Assembly: GCA_964501265.1 (NCBI GenBank)
Contig: CAZCSK010000002.1
Coordinates: forward strand, 124,001 to 188,000
Direction of reading: 5' to 3'
Length of the DNA stretch: 64,000 nucleotides
DNA from: CAZCSK01 sp964501265
Lineage (GTDB): Bacteria; Actinomycetota; CADDZG01; JAHWKV01
The position numbers and the translations under genes were made by a program. Under the pieces are notes generated by a model that had not been told where the DNA came from, ran no database searches, and was given only the letters and a program-made list of their open reading frames with translations. Numbering within the stretch: position 1 is the stretch's first letter; each line of letters begins with the position of its first letter. Shown one piece after another: positions 8,507 through 18,071 of the stretch.

Positions 8507-9852
8507 GACGATCTGTCGTAGCCGTTGATCTCGGCGCCACAAGTGGCCGCGTGGTTCTCGTGCATCTCGAAGGAATGAAACTATCCACGCGAGAAGTTCA
8601 TCGATTTCCCAATGCCTCTATCCGGACAGAATCCGGCTCTTTGCGTTGGAACTGGCCGTCGATCGTTGAAGAGGCAAGGCGAGGGATCGACCGCGCCCTT
8701 TCCCAAGCGAACGTGACTTCCATTGGCATTGACGCGTGGGGAGTCGATTACGGATTGGTCGAAGAAAACGGAAAGCTCGTGTCTCTTCCGTTTTCTTATC
8801 GGGATGAGCGGACTGCTGCTTGGAAACAGGTGATCGATCGGCTCGGGGGTAAGGCAATTTACGGGATCACCGGCATCCAGTTGATGCCAATAAACACCCT
8901 CATCCAACTCGCAGTTCACGATCGGGAGGAGATCAGCAGAGCTAGGTGGGTACTTCCAATTCCCGAGCTACTGATTTGCTCCCTTACCGGAGCAATCTGC
9001 GGCGAGCACACTTCTGCCAGTACAACCCAGCTCTACGACGCGCGCCGACGGGAATGGTCAAAGGAGCTTTGCGCCTCGATCGGGGTTTCACCCGATCTTC
9101 TCCCTCCGATCAAGAGCAGCGGAGCAAGCGTCGGTGAGTACGCCAACGTGCCAGTCTTTCTCGTCGGGAATCACGACACAGCATCGGCGGTGGCGGCCAT
9201 ACCAACCGAGCAGGGGTCGGCAAGCGCGTATCTTTCTTCGGGCACCTGGTCGCTTATTGGGACCGAACTCAAAGAGCCGGAGCTTGGGTCCAAGGCATTC
9301 GAGTTGAACTTCAGCAATGAAGCAGGCGTCTACGGTTCCATCCGATTCCTGAAGAACGTAATGGGGCTCTGGATGCTCGATGCCTGCCTTCGCGAATGGG
9401 GAATCGGTCTTAAAGAAGCGCTCGCTGCGGCGAAGGCCGAGCCATCCGCAGGACCCACTGTCGATGCGACAGACGAGCGTTTCCTCAACCCTGCGAGCAT
9501 GGAGTCCGAGGTCCGCGCTGCCGCCTCGAGCGTCGGGGCCAGCCGGGGCGCACTCGTTCGATGCATATTGGATTCGCTCGCACAGGCCTACTCGCAAGTC
9601 CTTGCGGAGCTTGCTGATGTAACTGCAAAGCCCGCCGAGGTACTACACGTGGTCGGGGGCGGTTCGCACATTAGTGTGCTCAACCAACTAACGGCGAATG
9701 CCTGTGGAATTCCCGTAATCGCGGGCCCAAGCGAAGCGACTGCCATAGGCAACGGTCTCGTTCAGCTAATCGCCCACGGCTGGCTGGCCGATCTCGAAGA
9801 AGCGCGCGCGGCGGTTCGATCAAGCTTCCAACTTCGAAGGTTTGAGCCATGA
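8503..9852 (+). CDS. rhaB: Rhamnulokinase (FGGY family), start codon uncertain
   Basis: FGGY-type sugar kinase that phosphorylates L-rhamnulose. The first phosphate-binding motif DLGATSGR is encoded at 8527-8550. Further family features are GIDAWGVDYG, GNHDTASA, SSGTWSLIG and the C-terminal VVGGGSHI. The first canonical start in frame is GTG at 8551, after the essential motif, which it would remove. The frame is open upstream through the end of the rhamnosidase gene, but I find no ATG, GTG or TTG near. The given start is where the frame meets the rhamnosidase stop (GTA, not a start codon). Rare-codon initiation, a -1 frameshift from the rhamnosidase or a sequence indel are all possible. The end is certain. 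Confidence 0.85.
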   Translation, partial: VRRSVVAVDLGATSGRVVLVHLEGMKLSTREVHRFPNASIRTESGSLRWNWPSIVEEARRGIDRALSQANVTSIGIDAWGVDYGLVEENGKLVSLPFSYRDERTAAWKQVIDRLGGKAIYGITGIQLMPINTLIQLAVHDREEISRARWVLPIPELLICSLTGAICGEHTSASTTQLYDARRREWSKELCASIGVSPDLLPPIKSSGASVGEYANVPVFLVGNHDTASAVAAIPTEQGSASAYLSSGTWSLIGTELKEPELGSKAFELNFSNEAGVYGSIRFLKNVMGLWMLDACLREWGIGLKEALAAAKAEPSAGPTVDATDERFLNPASMESEVRAAASSVGASRGALVRCILDSLAQAYSQVLAELADVTAKPAEVLHVVGGGSHISVLNQLTANACGIPVIAGPSEATAIGNGLVQLIAHGWLADLEEARAAVRSSFQLRRFEP

Positions 9853-9942
9853 GGTCAGGTATGAGGATGTCGTTGCGTGTCGCGCACCGGCACCCTCTTT
9901 CTCACACCATTCCGAGACGCATGGTATTTACTGAAGTCCCCA

Positions 9943-9971
9943 TTGACATATCAATTCTCCTGGAGTAGGGT
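9943..9971 (+). promoter_or_regulatory. Sigma70-type promoter for copy C
   Basis: TTGACA (9943-9948), a 17-nt spacer and TAGGGT (9966-9971). The predicted transcript start is near 9978, giving a leader of about 40 nt with GAGAGG upstream of the ATG at 10022. Confidence 0.55.
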
Positions 9972-10021
9972 CAAGACGGACGAGGTTCACGATTATGGTC
10001 GTCACGGAGAGGACATCCACG

Positions 10022-11695
10022 ATGGGAGGGATTAGTCGCCGCCGCCAGTCTAAGGCGGTTACCATTGCGTACGCATCCATTGCGGCGATACTGCTGCTTA
10101 TCATTGCCGCCGTCGCGATGGTTATCGTGCCACCGGCTCCTCCGAGCGTTTCCGAGTTCGCTCCGCAAGCTCAGGAGCAGATCGACCAGGCGCTTGACAA
10201 GCAGTCGAGTCAGTTCGGAAAGGGCGCCGGGGCTTGTGCGAGTGGGCAAGTGTGCGAGGGCTCGAATGTAACGTCCAAACTCATAGCACCATCGAAGAGA
10301 ATCGTCGAAAAGGCGAGAATTCGACGCTGCGTCGGCGATCCCCCCAGACAGACCGAAGACCCGCAGTCCCCGCCCTGCGTCAACTACTGGGAGGGCGAAA
10401 ATGGGGGAAGTACGACCAAAGGTGTAACCAGAGATGAGATCAGGGTTGCGCTGTGGTCCAATATCACCCGTATCCAGCCATTGGTGGACCATTTCAATTC
10501 GAGATATGAGTTTTATGGTCGAAAAATCAGGCTTCTTCAAACCGGCACCGGGAAGAGCGGAGCATTCGACGCTAGTGACCCTAAGCAACAACAGGCGGCA
10601 GCTGTTGGGGCGGATGAGGAACTCGATGCCTTCGCGTCGCTCAGCCTAGAGTACAACTCTGACGGGGATCAAAGAACTTTCTACGCCGAGCTGGCTCGAC
10701 GTCACGTCATTGGAGCCTCAGTGGGAGCCTCATACCGTCTGAAGGCCGACTTTGCGCGAGCCCGCCCATACAACTGGGCATGGGAACCACCGCTCGATTC
10801 GGTTGAGGCCAACGTTGGTGAGTTCGCCTGCAACTCGCTCGTGGGCGAGCCTGCGAGGTTCGCCGGACCGCAATATGTGAATTCGTCTCGGCGCTTCGCC
10901 ATTCTTTACCCGAAACCCGTCGGCGATCCTCCTGAGATTGCCACTCTGCAGAAGGCGGTCGAGGGGTGCGGAGGGGGCCCCGTGTTCGTCTCCGAGTTCG
11001 AGAACTCCTCTGCGGAACAGCCAACTGGGCCAAGCAACTCCATTCTGATCGCTCGCATGCAACAGGCCGGTATAACATCGGGTTTTTGTATTTGTGCGAT
11101 GGGGCACCTTTCGGGCTCATTGATGCACGACGCTAACCTGGCTGGTTACCAGCCGGAGTGGGTGCTTGCCGGACTTGACATGCTTGAGTACAGCGGCTAC
11201 CAGTTGGCTCCTCCCGAACAACGAATCCACCTATTTGGGGTGGGATCTCGCAACAAGGTATTTCCGGCCGCTGACTCGCCCTGGTGGTGGGCTGCAAAAG
11301 AAGGGGGAGCTACTGAGATTAGAGCCTTCCAGGTCGCTCGCATGTATCGAGAGCTACTCATATTGGCCTCCGGAGTCCAAATGGCGGGCCAACGTCTCAC
11401 GCCGCAAACGTTCGAGGCTGGCCTCTTTAGGGGAAGGTTCCCGAACCCCGGAGCGGCCGGTCCTCCTTATTGGCAAGCAACGGTGGGATTTGGTCCTGGG
11501 GACTGGTCGATGTCGAAGGACTTCCCCCTTATTTGGTGGGACAACACGGCCGAAGCCTACGACGAGGCTCCGTCGTATATGGGTGGCAAGAACTCCGGAA
11601 ACTTCTGCTACCTCAACCGCGGGGCGCGTTGGTCGCTCGGCCGATGGCCAAAAGGGGAGCTCCCGTTCCTCGATCGAACGCAGCCCTGTCGATAG
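10022..11695 (+). CDS. Membrane-anchored Liv-type solute-binding paralogue, copy C
   Basis: 557 aa from the ATG at 10022, preferred over an in-frame GTG at 9995 because GAGAGG precedes it and the family N-terminus (RRRQSKAVTIAYAS) follows. Membrane helix of the IAYAS class at about 13-37, GVTRDEIRVA, CIC motif, ten cysteines, end RTQPCR. It sits alone between rhamnulokinase and RhaI, the only family member inside a catabolic cluster and one of two on the plus strand. A role in binding rhamnosides or rhamnose is possible from context, but nothing in the domain proves it. It has its own promoter and a GC-rich hairpin downstream. Confidence 0.85.
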   Translation: MGGISRRRQSKAVTIAYASIAAILLLIIAAVAMVIVPPAPPSVSEFAPQAQEQIDQALDKQSSQFGKGAGACASGQVCEGSNVTSKLIAPSKRIVEKARIRRCVGDPPRQTEDPQSPPCVNYWEGENGGSTTKGVTRDEIRVALWSNITRIQPLVDHFNSRYEFYGRKIRLLQTGTGKSGAFDASDPKQQQAAAVGADEELDAFASLSLEYNSDGDQRTFYAELARRHVIGASVGASYRLKADFARARPYNWAWEPPLDSVEANVGEFACNSLVGEPARFAGPQYVNSSRRFAILYPKPVGDPPEIATLQKAVEGCGGGPVFVSEFENSSAEQPTGPSNSILIARMQQAGITSGFCICAMGHLSGSLMHDANLAGYQPEWVLAGLDMLEYSGYQLAPPEQRIHLFGVGSRNKVFPAADSPWWWAAKEGGATEIRAFQVARMYRELLILASGVQMAGQRLTPQTFEAGLFRGRFPNPGAAGPPYWQATVGFGPGDWSMSKDFPLIWWDNTAEAYDEAPSYMGGKNSGNFCYLNRGARWSLGRWPKGELPFLDRTQPCR

Positions 11696-11701
11696 TCGCA
11701 T

Positions 11702-11719
11702 GCCCCGAGCGCGCGGGGC
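11702..11719. terminator. GC-rich hairpin between convergent genes
   Basis: GCCCCG, loop AGCGCG, CGGGGC: a perfect 6-bp stem 6 nt after the copy C stop and before the end of RhaI on the other strand. It has no T-run, so it would be an I-type bidirectional terminator at best. Confidence 0.45.
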
Positions 11720-11766
11720 GCATTGCGCACACTCGTGCCAGACAATGAAGCCAGAGAACGCCTAGG

Positions 11767-13068
11767 TTAAAGGCCGGTGCTCCGAGCTTGGCTCCCACGC
11801 TCGGCAATCTTTTCAGCCCTGTACCCAACTGCCCTGAAGACGGCGAGGGGATCGATCGCAGCGCCGTTGCGGATTCTTGCTTCCGCGACCAACGCTCTCA
11901 CGTCCAGTCGAAACGCACGATTCAAAACCTCGGAGGCCAGAGCGGGGTCGTTATTTTCTTGCGCATCGGCTAGGGCCTGTTTGTCCACGCAGGCCGCTTG
12001 GGCCAACGCTGCCTGGAGCGCGTCGGTTGACTGGATCAAGTCTTCGAGCGGATCCTTCAGGTTGTGGCTCGCGTCGATCATGTAGGCGATTTTCGGCATG
12101 TGCCCGCCTCCGGCTTCGAGCAATTCTAGGAAGATGAGAAATAGCTGGAAGGGCTTGATAGATCCTGCGGTGACATCGTCGTCGCCGTACTTTGAGTCGT
12201 TGAAGTGAAAACCTCCAAGCTTGCCGGCCATCGCCAGCCGGCTCACTATCTGTTCGATGTTTGTGTTCGGCAAATGGTGACCAAGATCGACAAGACAAAG
12301 CGCGCGATCCCCCAATGTTTGAGCGAGCATCAGGGAAGAACCCCAGTCGTTCACCACCGTCGAATAGAAGGCTGGTTCGAACGGTTTGTGCTCGACGAAT
12401 AGACGCCAGTCCATCGGGAGAACACTGTAGATCTGGAGAAGGCTTTCTTGCGTGCGTTCGAACTGGCCTCGCAAGCTGGCCTGGCCGGGGTGGTTCGTCC
12501 CGTCGGGAAGCCAGATTGTCAGCGCCTTCGACCCCAGCTTCTGTCCGATCTCGATGACGTTTAGATTGTGCTCGACCGCGACTTTCCGAACCTTGGGGTC
12601 GTTGTGGGAGAGGCTGCCAAACTTATATGTGATCCCGCCTTTCATGGTCGTCGACGGGTGATCCTGGAAGGTGTTCGAGTTCATCGCATCGAACCCGATT
12701 CCGCGCATCTGAGCGTACTGCTTCAACGAGATCGGGTCTTCGGGTTCATCCCAAGGTACGTGCAAGCTGGCCGTCCGATTGGCGCCGGTTAGTGAGTTCA
12801 ATGCCGAAATGTCATCCAACTTTTCCTCGGTGGTTCGGGGCTCGCCGTGGCCTGGGAATCGAGCGAAGCGGGTTCCACCAGTCCCAACCGCCCAGGAAGG
12901 AGCGGCGGCGGAGAATCGTCCGACCTCGATCACCACGGCTTCTGAATCCAAACCGTCTCGCGTCAGCATTTCCTGCGAATGCCCCAGATCGCGCCTGTGC
13001 GACTCGAGACGAGCCTCGTTCTCCTCGGCAACCCGCGCCTTGTCGATCATCGGTATTGGTCCGTCCAC
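11767..13068 (-). CDS. rhaI: L-rhamnose isomerase, RhaI type
   Basis: 433 aa. Xylose-isomerase-like TIM barrel of the RhaI class (Pseudomonas stutzeri and actinobacterial type, not the E. coli RhaA type). Metal-ligand regions are visible: GIGFDAMNSNTF, WLPDGTNHPGQ, VEHKPFEPAF, LVDLGHHLPNTNIE and GGFHFNDSKYGDDD. It converts L-rhamnose to L-rhamnulose in the cytoplasm. The start is either the GTG at 13068, which shares one base with the aldolase stop, or the ATG at 13050. It is translationally coupled behind the bifunctional aldolase. Together with the kinase on the other side of copy C it completes the phosphorylating rhamnose route. Confidence 0.9.
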   Translation of the reverse strand: MDGPIPMIDKARVAEENEARLESHRRDLGHSQEMLTRDGLDSEAVVIEVGRFSAAAPSWAVGTGGTRFARFPGHGEPRTTEEKLDDISALNSLTGANRTASLHVPWDEPEDPISLKQYAQMRGIGFDAMNSNTFQDHPSTTMKGGITYKFGSLSHNDPKVRKVAVEHNLNVIEIGQKLGSKALTIWLPDGTNHPGQASLRGQFERTQESLLQIYSVLPMDWRLFVEHKPFEPAFYSTVVNDWGSSLMLAQTLGDRALCLVDLGHHLPNTNIEQIVSRLAMAGKLGGFHFNDSKYGDDDVTAGSIKPFQLFLIFLELLEAGGGHMPKIAYMIDASHNLKDPLEDLIQSTDALQAALAQAACVDKQALADAQENNDPALASEVLNRAFRLDVRALVAEARIRNGAAIDPLAVFRAVGYRAEKIAERGSQARSTGL

Positions 13069-15119
13069 TACCGCAGAAAGGCCGACGGCACTCCACCGTC
13101 GACTGGGATGATGGTTCCGGTGGTCAAAGATAGTTCCCCCCCCACGAGGGCAAAGGCCGCCGCGGCTACGTGCTCCGGCAGAACCTCCTTTTTCAGCAAG
13201 GTCCGGTCCGCGTAGTACTTACCGAGCTCTTCTTCTTTGACGCCGTAGAGGGCAGCGCGGTCCGCCCCCCAACCGTTGGCAAAGATCCCCGACCCGCGCA
13301 CGACTCCGTCGGGGTTAATGCCATTCACTCGGATTCCGAAAGCGCCTAGCTCGGAGGCTAGGAGTCGAACCTGATGCGCTTGGTCAGCTTTGGCGGCGCC
13401 GTAGGCGATGTTATTGGGACCAGCAACGACCGCATTTTTCGAGACGATGTAGATGATGTCCCCACCCATACCTTGCTTGATCATGATCGTCGACGCAGCT
13501 TGGCTGACAAGAAACGACCCACGCGACATCACGCGATGTTGCAGATCCCAGGCTTCGACGGTGGTCTCAACGAGCGGAGCAGAAATGGAAATGCCCGCGC
13601 CGTTTATCACTAGGTCAACACCCCCGAAGGCGAGAGAGGCGAGGCGAAAGGCATTGGCTACAGCGGACTCGTCACCCACGTCGACTTGAACGGCAATCGC
13701 ATGATCGGCGCCTCCGAGACCTCTCGCCACTTCCGTGGCGCCTTCCTCGTTGAGATCGGCGACCACAACCGCGGCCCCCTCGCCGGCAAACCTTGTAGCA
13801 ATGGCGCGTCCGATTCCGGATGCCCCGCCGGTTACGAAAGCTACTCGGCCGGCGAGGGGCCCGGCCGGAGGCCGGCGTCGCAGCTTGGCCTCTTCGAGAT
13901 CCCAGTACTCAATGGCAAACTTTTCCGCATCGCTAATCGGTTCGTATCTTGAGACGGACTCGGCCCCGTGCATTACATTAATGGCGTTGACATAGAACTC
14001 TCCAGCGACCCTCGCTTCGTGGGCGTCGGTTCCAAAGCTCCACATTCCTATGCCTGGCACCAAGAAGATCGCCGGATCTGCGCCACGCATAGGGGGGCTT
14101 CCGGCACCGGCATGCCGCCGGTAGTACTCAGAGTACGCATCGCGGTACTGACTATGAAGTTCCTTGAGGCGAGGTACCTGATGTTCGTAGACCGCTTCGG
14201 CAGGTAGATCGAGAAGAAGCGGGCGCACCTTCGTACGGAGAAAGTGGTCCGGACACGAGGTTCCCAACAAGGCCAGATCGGAAGAACGTTCCCCGGCTAG
14301 GAAATCGAGAACCGCGTCGTCGTCCGTAAAATGTCCGACGACACGGTGGTCGCTCGATGCGAGTCCGCGAACTACCGGAGCAAGTTCGGCTGCGCGGCTG
14401 CGCCTTGCCGCCGCCCGCAACGCCCTTCGCCCGGCCACGACGGGTCCGAAGGGGTCGGGTTTGCCTTTCTCGGAAAGAAATGTTTCGGCGCGTCCAATAA
14501 TCTCAAGCGTTGTGGCTTGGCATTCATCGGAGGTTTCGCCCCAAGTGAAAAGTCCATGGCCGCTAAGGATGATGCCTCTGAGTCCGGGATTGTCTCGATA
14601 GAGCGCTCGCATCTGAAGGGCAAGCTCGAATCCTGGCCGACGCCATCCAAGCCAGGCAACATCGGCCCCAAAACATTCTTTGACCAGAGCCTCACCGTCC
14701 TGGGCAGCGGCCAGTGCGATTACCGAATCGGGGTGCAAGTGATCGACATGAGCGGGTGGAACAAGCGCGTGCAGGGCCGTGTCTATTGAAGGAGCTGCGC
14801 CCGCAGGCTCAAACCGACAGTGATCGAACAGGGCGACGATCTCGTCCTCATACTCGGGACCTCGATAAACATTTTCAAGGGCCAAGAGCCTATCGAGATC
14901 CAACACTGCCAGACCTTCGGGAGTCAGTGTGCCAAGATCTCCGCCGGAACCCTTGACCCAGAGAAGCCTAAGTCTCTTGCCAGTCACAGGATCGGTTGAG
15001 TCGGTCTTGCAAGAGGTGTTCCCTCCGGCGAAATTTGTTAGCCGTCGATCGCCGCCGAGGAGGCGCGAGCGGGCAATGAGGGCCTCAACCTCTGGAGGTG
15101 AGCTGATTTCCGGGAGCAT
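13068..15119 (-). CDS. Bifunctional rhamnulose-1-phosphate aldolase / lactaldehyde-type short-chain dehydrogenase
   Basis: 683 aa. The N-terminal half is a class II aldolase domain with zinc-binding histidines in H124-V-D-H127-L-H129 and a further His in SGHGLF near 188. The C-terminal half from about 420 is a short-chain dehydrogenase with TGGASGIG at 430-437 and catalytic Y573-G-A-A-K577. The family (RhaE/RhaW type) splits L-rhamnulose-1-phosphate and oxidises the L-lactaldehyde formed. An excellent Shine-Dalgarno (AAGGAGG) precedes the ATG. First gene of a unit with RhaI, divergent from the DeoR regulator, which probably controls it. Confidence 0.92.
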   Translation of the reverse strand: MLPEISSPPEVEALIARSRLLGGDRRLTNFAGGNTSCKTDSTDPVTGKRLRLLWVKGSGGDLGTLTPEGLAVLDLDRLLALENVYRGPEYEDEIVALFDHCRFEPAGAAPSIDTALHALVPPAHVDHLHPDSVIALAAAQDGEALVKECFGADVAWLGWRRPGFELALQMRALYRDNPGLRGIILSGHGLFTWGETSDECQATTLEIIGRAETFLSEKGKPDPFGPVVAGRRALRAAARRSRAAELAPVVRGLASSDHRVVGHFTDDDAVLDFLAGERSSDLALLGTSCPDHFLRTKVRPLLLDLPAEAVYEHQVPRLKELHSQYRDAYSEYYRRHAGAGSPPMRGADPAIFLVPGIGMWSFGTDAHEARVAGEFYVNAINVMHGAESVSRYEPISDAEKFAIEYWDLEEAKLRRRPPAGPLAGRVAFVTGGASGIGRAIATRFAGEGAAVVVADLNEEGATEVARGLGGADHAIAVQVDVGDESAVANAFRLASLAFGGVDLVINGAGISISAPLVETTVEAWDLQHRVMSRGSFLVSQAASTIMIKQGMGGDIIYIVSKNAVVAGPNNIAYGAAKADQAHQVRLLASELGAFGIRVNGINPDGVVRGSGIFANGWGADRAALYGVKEEELGKYYADRTLLKKEVLPEHVAAAAFALVGGELSLTTGTIIPVDGGVPSAFLR

Positions 15120-15190
15120 TGAGGCCTCCTTAATGAACGGCTGGGAAGTTTAAGATCCGGGACTCGAAGGTGACCGGATGTTCCACTTCG

Positions 15191-15259
15191 TGAAATATTA
15201 CATCACCGTTTCATGGTTATGGGCAGGTTTTTAGCCTGGCCGCGTGCAAGAGTGTGAAA
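15191..15259. promoter_or_regulatory. Candidate operator region between aldolase and DeoR genes
   Basis: An inverted pair TGAAA (15191-15195) and TTTCA (15209-15213), plus a third TGAAA at 15255-15259, lie in the 162-bp divergent spacer. A weak -10 TAATCT at 15268-15273 lies 8 nt before the regulator ATG, suggesting a leaderless message. Binding by the DeoR protein is inferred. Confidence 0.35.
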
Positions 15260-15281
15260 TCGTGCGCTAATCTGTACACGA

Positions 15282-16040
15282 ATGAACATTTCCGGAAACC
15301 TTGCCACCGAAGAACGGCTTGCCTGGATTAGGCAGCAGCTCGACATGGAGGGAAGCTTGCGCATCGGCCCAGCCGCGGCCCATCTCGATGTAAGCGACAT
15401 GACTATTCGGCGCGACCTCAAGGAGCTCGAGGCCATGGGCTTGGCCCGAAGGATCCGGGGCGGGGCGGTAGCTGTGGGTCCGCTCCCATTTGCTGAAAGA
15501 CACCAACATCGGGCGAAAGCCAAGGGAAGAATCGCCGCCAAACTCCTGCCCTTGGTCCCGGAATCCGGCGCCATCGCATTCGACGCGTCTTCGACAGTGA
15601 TGCGCCTCGCCTCCACGCTTGAGGCGAGGCGTGACTTGACGATAGTCACGAACGGGCCTCAAACATTTCAAGCGCTCCAGGGAAAGCCCGGCATTGCGGC
15701 AATCCTTACTGGAGGTGAGCTGGACTCGCGCACGGGAAGCCTCGTTGGACCGGTCGCATGCAGGGCCGCTGGCCACATCATTCTGAACCGATTGTTCATA
15801 TCCGCGGCCGCCCTAGATCCGGATCTCGGGCCCAGCGAGACCTGCCTCGAGGAGGCTGATGTAAAGCGGACCCTCGAAGCGGTCGCTGGCGACGTCGTTT
15901 TGGCCGTTGACGCCACAAAACTGAATACCCGCTCGATGGCGGTGAGCCTCGAATGGGGCAAAATCTCAACCCTTGTTACGGACCTCGACCCCAAAGACCC
16001 ACAACTCGATCCCTATCGGGACAAGACGCAGATTCTTTAA
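15282..16040 (+). CDS. DeoR/GlpR family transcriptional regulator of rhamnose genes
   Basis: 252 aa. N-terminal winged helix-turn-helix (about 8-62) with the family signature SDMTIRRDLKELEAMGLARR, then a DeoR sensor domain resembling a sugar-phosphate isomerase (FDASSTVMRLAS, LTIVTNG, GGELDSRTGSLVG). Such proteins usually repress and release DNA on binding a phosphorylated sugar, here perhaps rhamnulose-1-phosphate. It is transcribed away from the aldolase-isomerase unit across a spacer with TGAAA/TTTCA repeats. Confidence 0.88.
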   Translation: MNISGNLATEERLAWIRQQLDMEGSLRIGPAAAHLDVSDMTIRRDLKELEAMGLARRIRGGAVAVGPLPFAERHQHRAKAKGRIAAKLLPLVPESGAIAFDASSTVMRLASTLEARRDLTIVTNGPQTFQALQGKPGIAAILTGGELDSRTGSLVGPVACRAAGHIILNRLFISAAALDPDLGPSETCLEEADVKRTLEAVAGDVVLAVDATKLNTRSMAVSLEWGKISTLVTDLDPKDPQLDPYRDKTQIL

Positions 16041-16378
16041 GCGAGTGAAGGGCAGCTACGCCTGGACCGAACCGAAGCCGCTTAACGGGGTCTTTCCTTG
16101 CGGCCTGTTTTCAGAAAACCTATCGTCTCGGCGATGCGCGAGGCGCGCTGACGTCAAGGTCCGCGGGTCAACACGTTTTGATCGTCCAATCCCCGAACCG
16201 TCAGGTGGGAAGGTTGAGTTCACGCCAAGATCGATGATCCAACGGGATATTTACGACGAGACGATCGACGCAGCTAGTTGAAACTTGTTGTCCATTCGGC
16301 GCCGCGGTCCCCCGCGTAAAGGATGTCCAGTTCCTTCGGCTCCTTCATCTATGGCTCCTCTCCATGTTCAAAATCCGT
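16041..16378. other. 338-bp gap between DeoR and copy D
   Basis: No full gene recognised. On the minus strand, 26 nt beyond the copy D stop, GAGGAG precedes a 24-codon frame (16274-16348) that begins MKEPKELDILYAGDRGAEW and then stops. It looks like the 5' stub of a truncated downstream gene rather than a peptide gene. The remainder shows no pattern I can name. Confidence 0.4.
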
Positions 16379-18052
16379 TCAACGGCACGGTCGCGACTCG
16401 TCGAAGAATGCATGCTTGACCGAAGGCCATCTTCCCTGCGAGTACCGGAGGCCCCTGTCGATGTAACACCAGGCCCCCTCTTGAGCAGCCGTCTGATTCT
16501 GCATGTACTCCGGATGTTTCTGGCTGAACCAAATCAGGGTGTAGTCATCGACCATGCTGTAGTCGCCGGGGCCGAATCCAACGTGACCCTGAAAATAGGG
16601 AGATGAGCCGGCGCCGGGGTTCGGGAAGGTCGCCTTGAAGAGCCCTTGCTCGAATGTTTGCGGCGTGAGATTAGGGCCAGCCAACTGGATTCCTGAGGCG
16701 AGAGTAAGCAGGCCGTGATAAAGGTCGTGGTAACGAACAACCTCGCGTCTATTACCAGTAATCTGGTAATCAGGCAGCACCTCCTTGACCGCGGCGTACC
16801 AGGGGGAGTCCTGCGGCAAAAGGTGCTTGTTGGCGGAACCCATTCCGAACTGCCGCTCCACCTGCCCCGCCTCGGTCCCGAACTGCGTTTCTCTGTCGTG
16901 GGTTGGAACTCCGGCCAGGATCCATTCCGGGAAGAAGTTGTCGTCATTTGAGCCCCTGTGAAGAGCATCCCTGGTGTCAGCGCATATGCAAATGACCGAG
17001 GTAATTTCATCGGCCTTCATCGCCGCGATTAGTCCGACGTAACGGGTCTTGTCGTCCCCGTCCTCTGTTTCGTAGATCACGACTGGAGCGCCGCATCGTT
17101 TGAGTCCGTCGGTCAACGCGTCGATCGATGGAGCCTCGATGGGTGGCCTCGCCAACACGATCCCGAATTTGCGAATGCGGGTGTTAGCGGGTGCTAGGGC
17201 GAATTCCGCTCGATCGCCAACGATGCTTTTGCACATCCACTCTGCCTGGCTGATTTCCGCCTGGTCAAGCGTCTGAGAAAACGTCCAGAGGTAAGGACGT
17301 TTCTGCTTCAGCTGATCGACAGTGCGATATGCGCTCTCAGGGTCGACTCCAAGCACACCCCTGCGTGCAAGCTCGTCGTAGTAAGGGCGAAGGTCGCCAT
17401 TGGTGACATTAGAGTTGTTGCCATACCCAACAGCAGCAAATGCCTTGAACTCATCGGCAACCCTTTGAGCAAAGCTTCTTTGAACTGGGGGATCCTGATA
17501 TTGAGCAGATTGAGAAGGAAGTTTGAACCAGCTAACGCGAAGCTTCCTTCCGTAAAACTGAAATCTACGGTTGAAGAACTCGACCATGGCCGATTCTATC
17601 GGTTGATCCTCTGCGCCGCCTTGCGAAAGGGCGAGCCGGATCTCGCCAGCGGTCACCCCCCGAGAAGTAGCGCTCCCGTTATCGCCTTCCCAGAAGTTGG
17701 CGCACGCTGGCGACTGAGGGTCTTCGATCTGGCGAGGCGGGTCGCCAATACAGCGGAGCACCCGAGCCTTCTCTATCACCCTCTTTAAAGGCGCGGTCAC
17801 GGCGTTTGGGGCCTCGCAAATCTGCCCTTTTGCACATGCGCCCGTGGTTCCGGAACCAGAGGTACTCGACTGTTGTGAAGGCGCGTCCACGATTGGATCC
17901 ACCACCTGAGGCGCGAACTCAGCGACTCTCGGTGGAGACGGAGGCACGAAGACGAGAGCCATTGCTGCGACAACCGCAAGCAAGGCAGCGGCGACCGCAG
18001 CGTACGTGAATGTCACAGTTTTGGACTGACGTTTACGTGTCGCTGCCGTCAT
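16379..18052 (-). CDS. Membrane-anchored Liv-type solute-binding paralogue, copy D
   Basis: 557 aa. The membrane helix (about 14-37, VTFTYAAVAAALLAVVAAMA) belongs to neither of the two common helix classes. The linker has CxxGQxC; LRC...PAC replaces RRC...PPC, and GVTAGEIRLA opens the ligand domain. CIC motif, ten cysteines, end ESRPCR. It follows a small four-helix membrane protein by 19 nt and is probably co-transcribed with it, an association not seen for the other copies. Among the more diverged members. Confidence 0.85.
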   Translation of the reverse strand: MTAATRKRQSKTVTFTYAAVAAALLAVVAAMALVFVPPSPPRVAEFAPQVVDPIVDAPSQQSSTSGSGTTGACAKGQICEAPNAVTAPLKRVIEKARVLRCIGDPPRQIEDPQSPACANFWEGDNGSATSRGVTAGEIRLALSQGGAEDQPIESAMVEFFNRRFQFYGRKLRVSWFKLPSQSAQYQDPPVQRSFAQRVADEFKAFAAVGYGNNSNVTNGDLRPYYDELARRGVLGVDPESAYRTVDQLKQKRPYLWTFSQTLDQAEISQAEWMCKSIVGDRAEFALAPANTRIRKFGIVLARPPIEAPSIDALTDGLKRCGAPVVIYETEDGDDKTRYVGLIAAMKADEITSVICICADTRDALHRGSNDDNFFPEWILAGVPTHDRETQFGTEAGQVERQFGMGSANKHLLPQDSPWYAAVKEVLPDYQITGNRREVVRYHDLYHGLLTLASGIQLAGPNLTPQTFEQGLFKATFPNPGAGSSPYFQGHVGFGPGDYSMVDDYTLIWFSQKHPEYMQNQTAAQEGAWCYIDRGLRYSQGRWPSVKHAFFDESRPCR

Positions 18053-18071
18053 GGAGAGGTCCTATTCGCGA

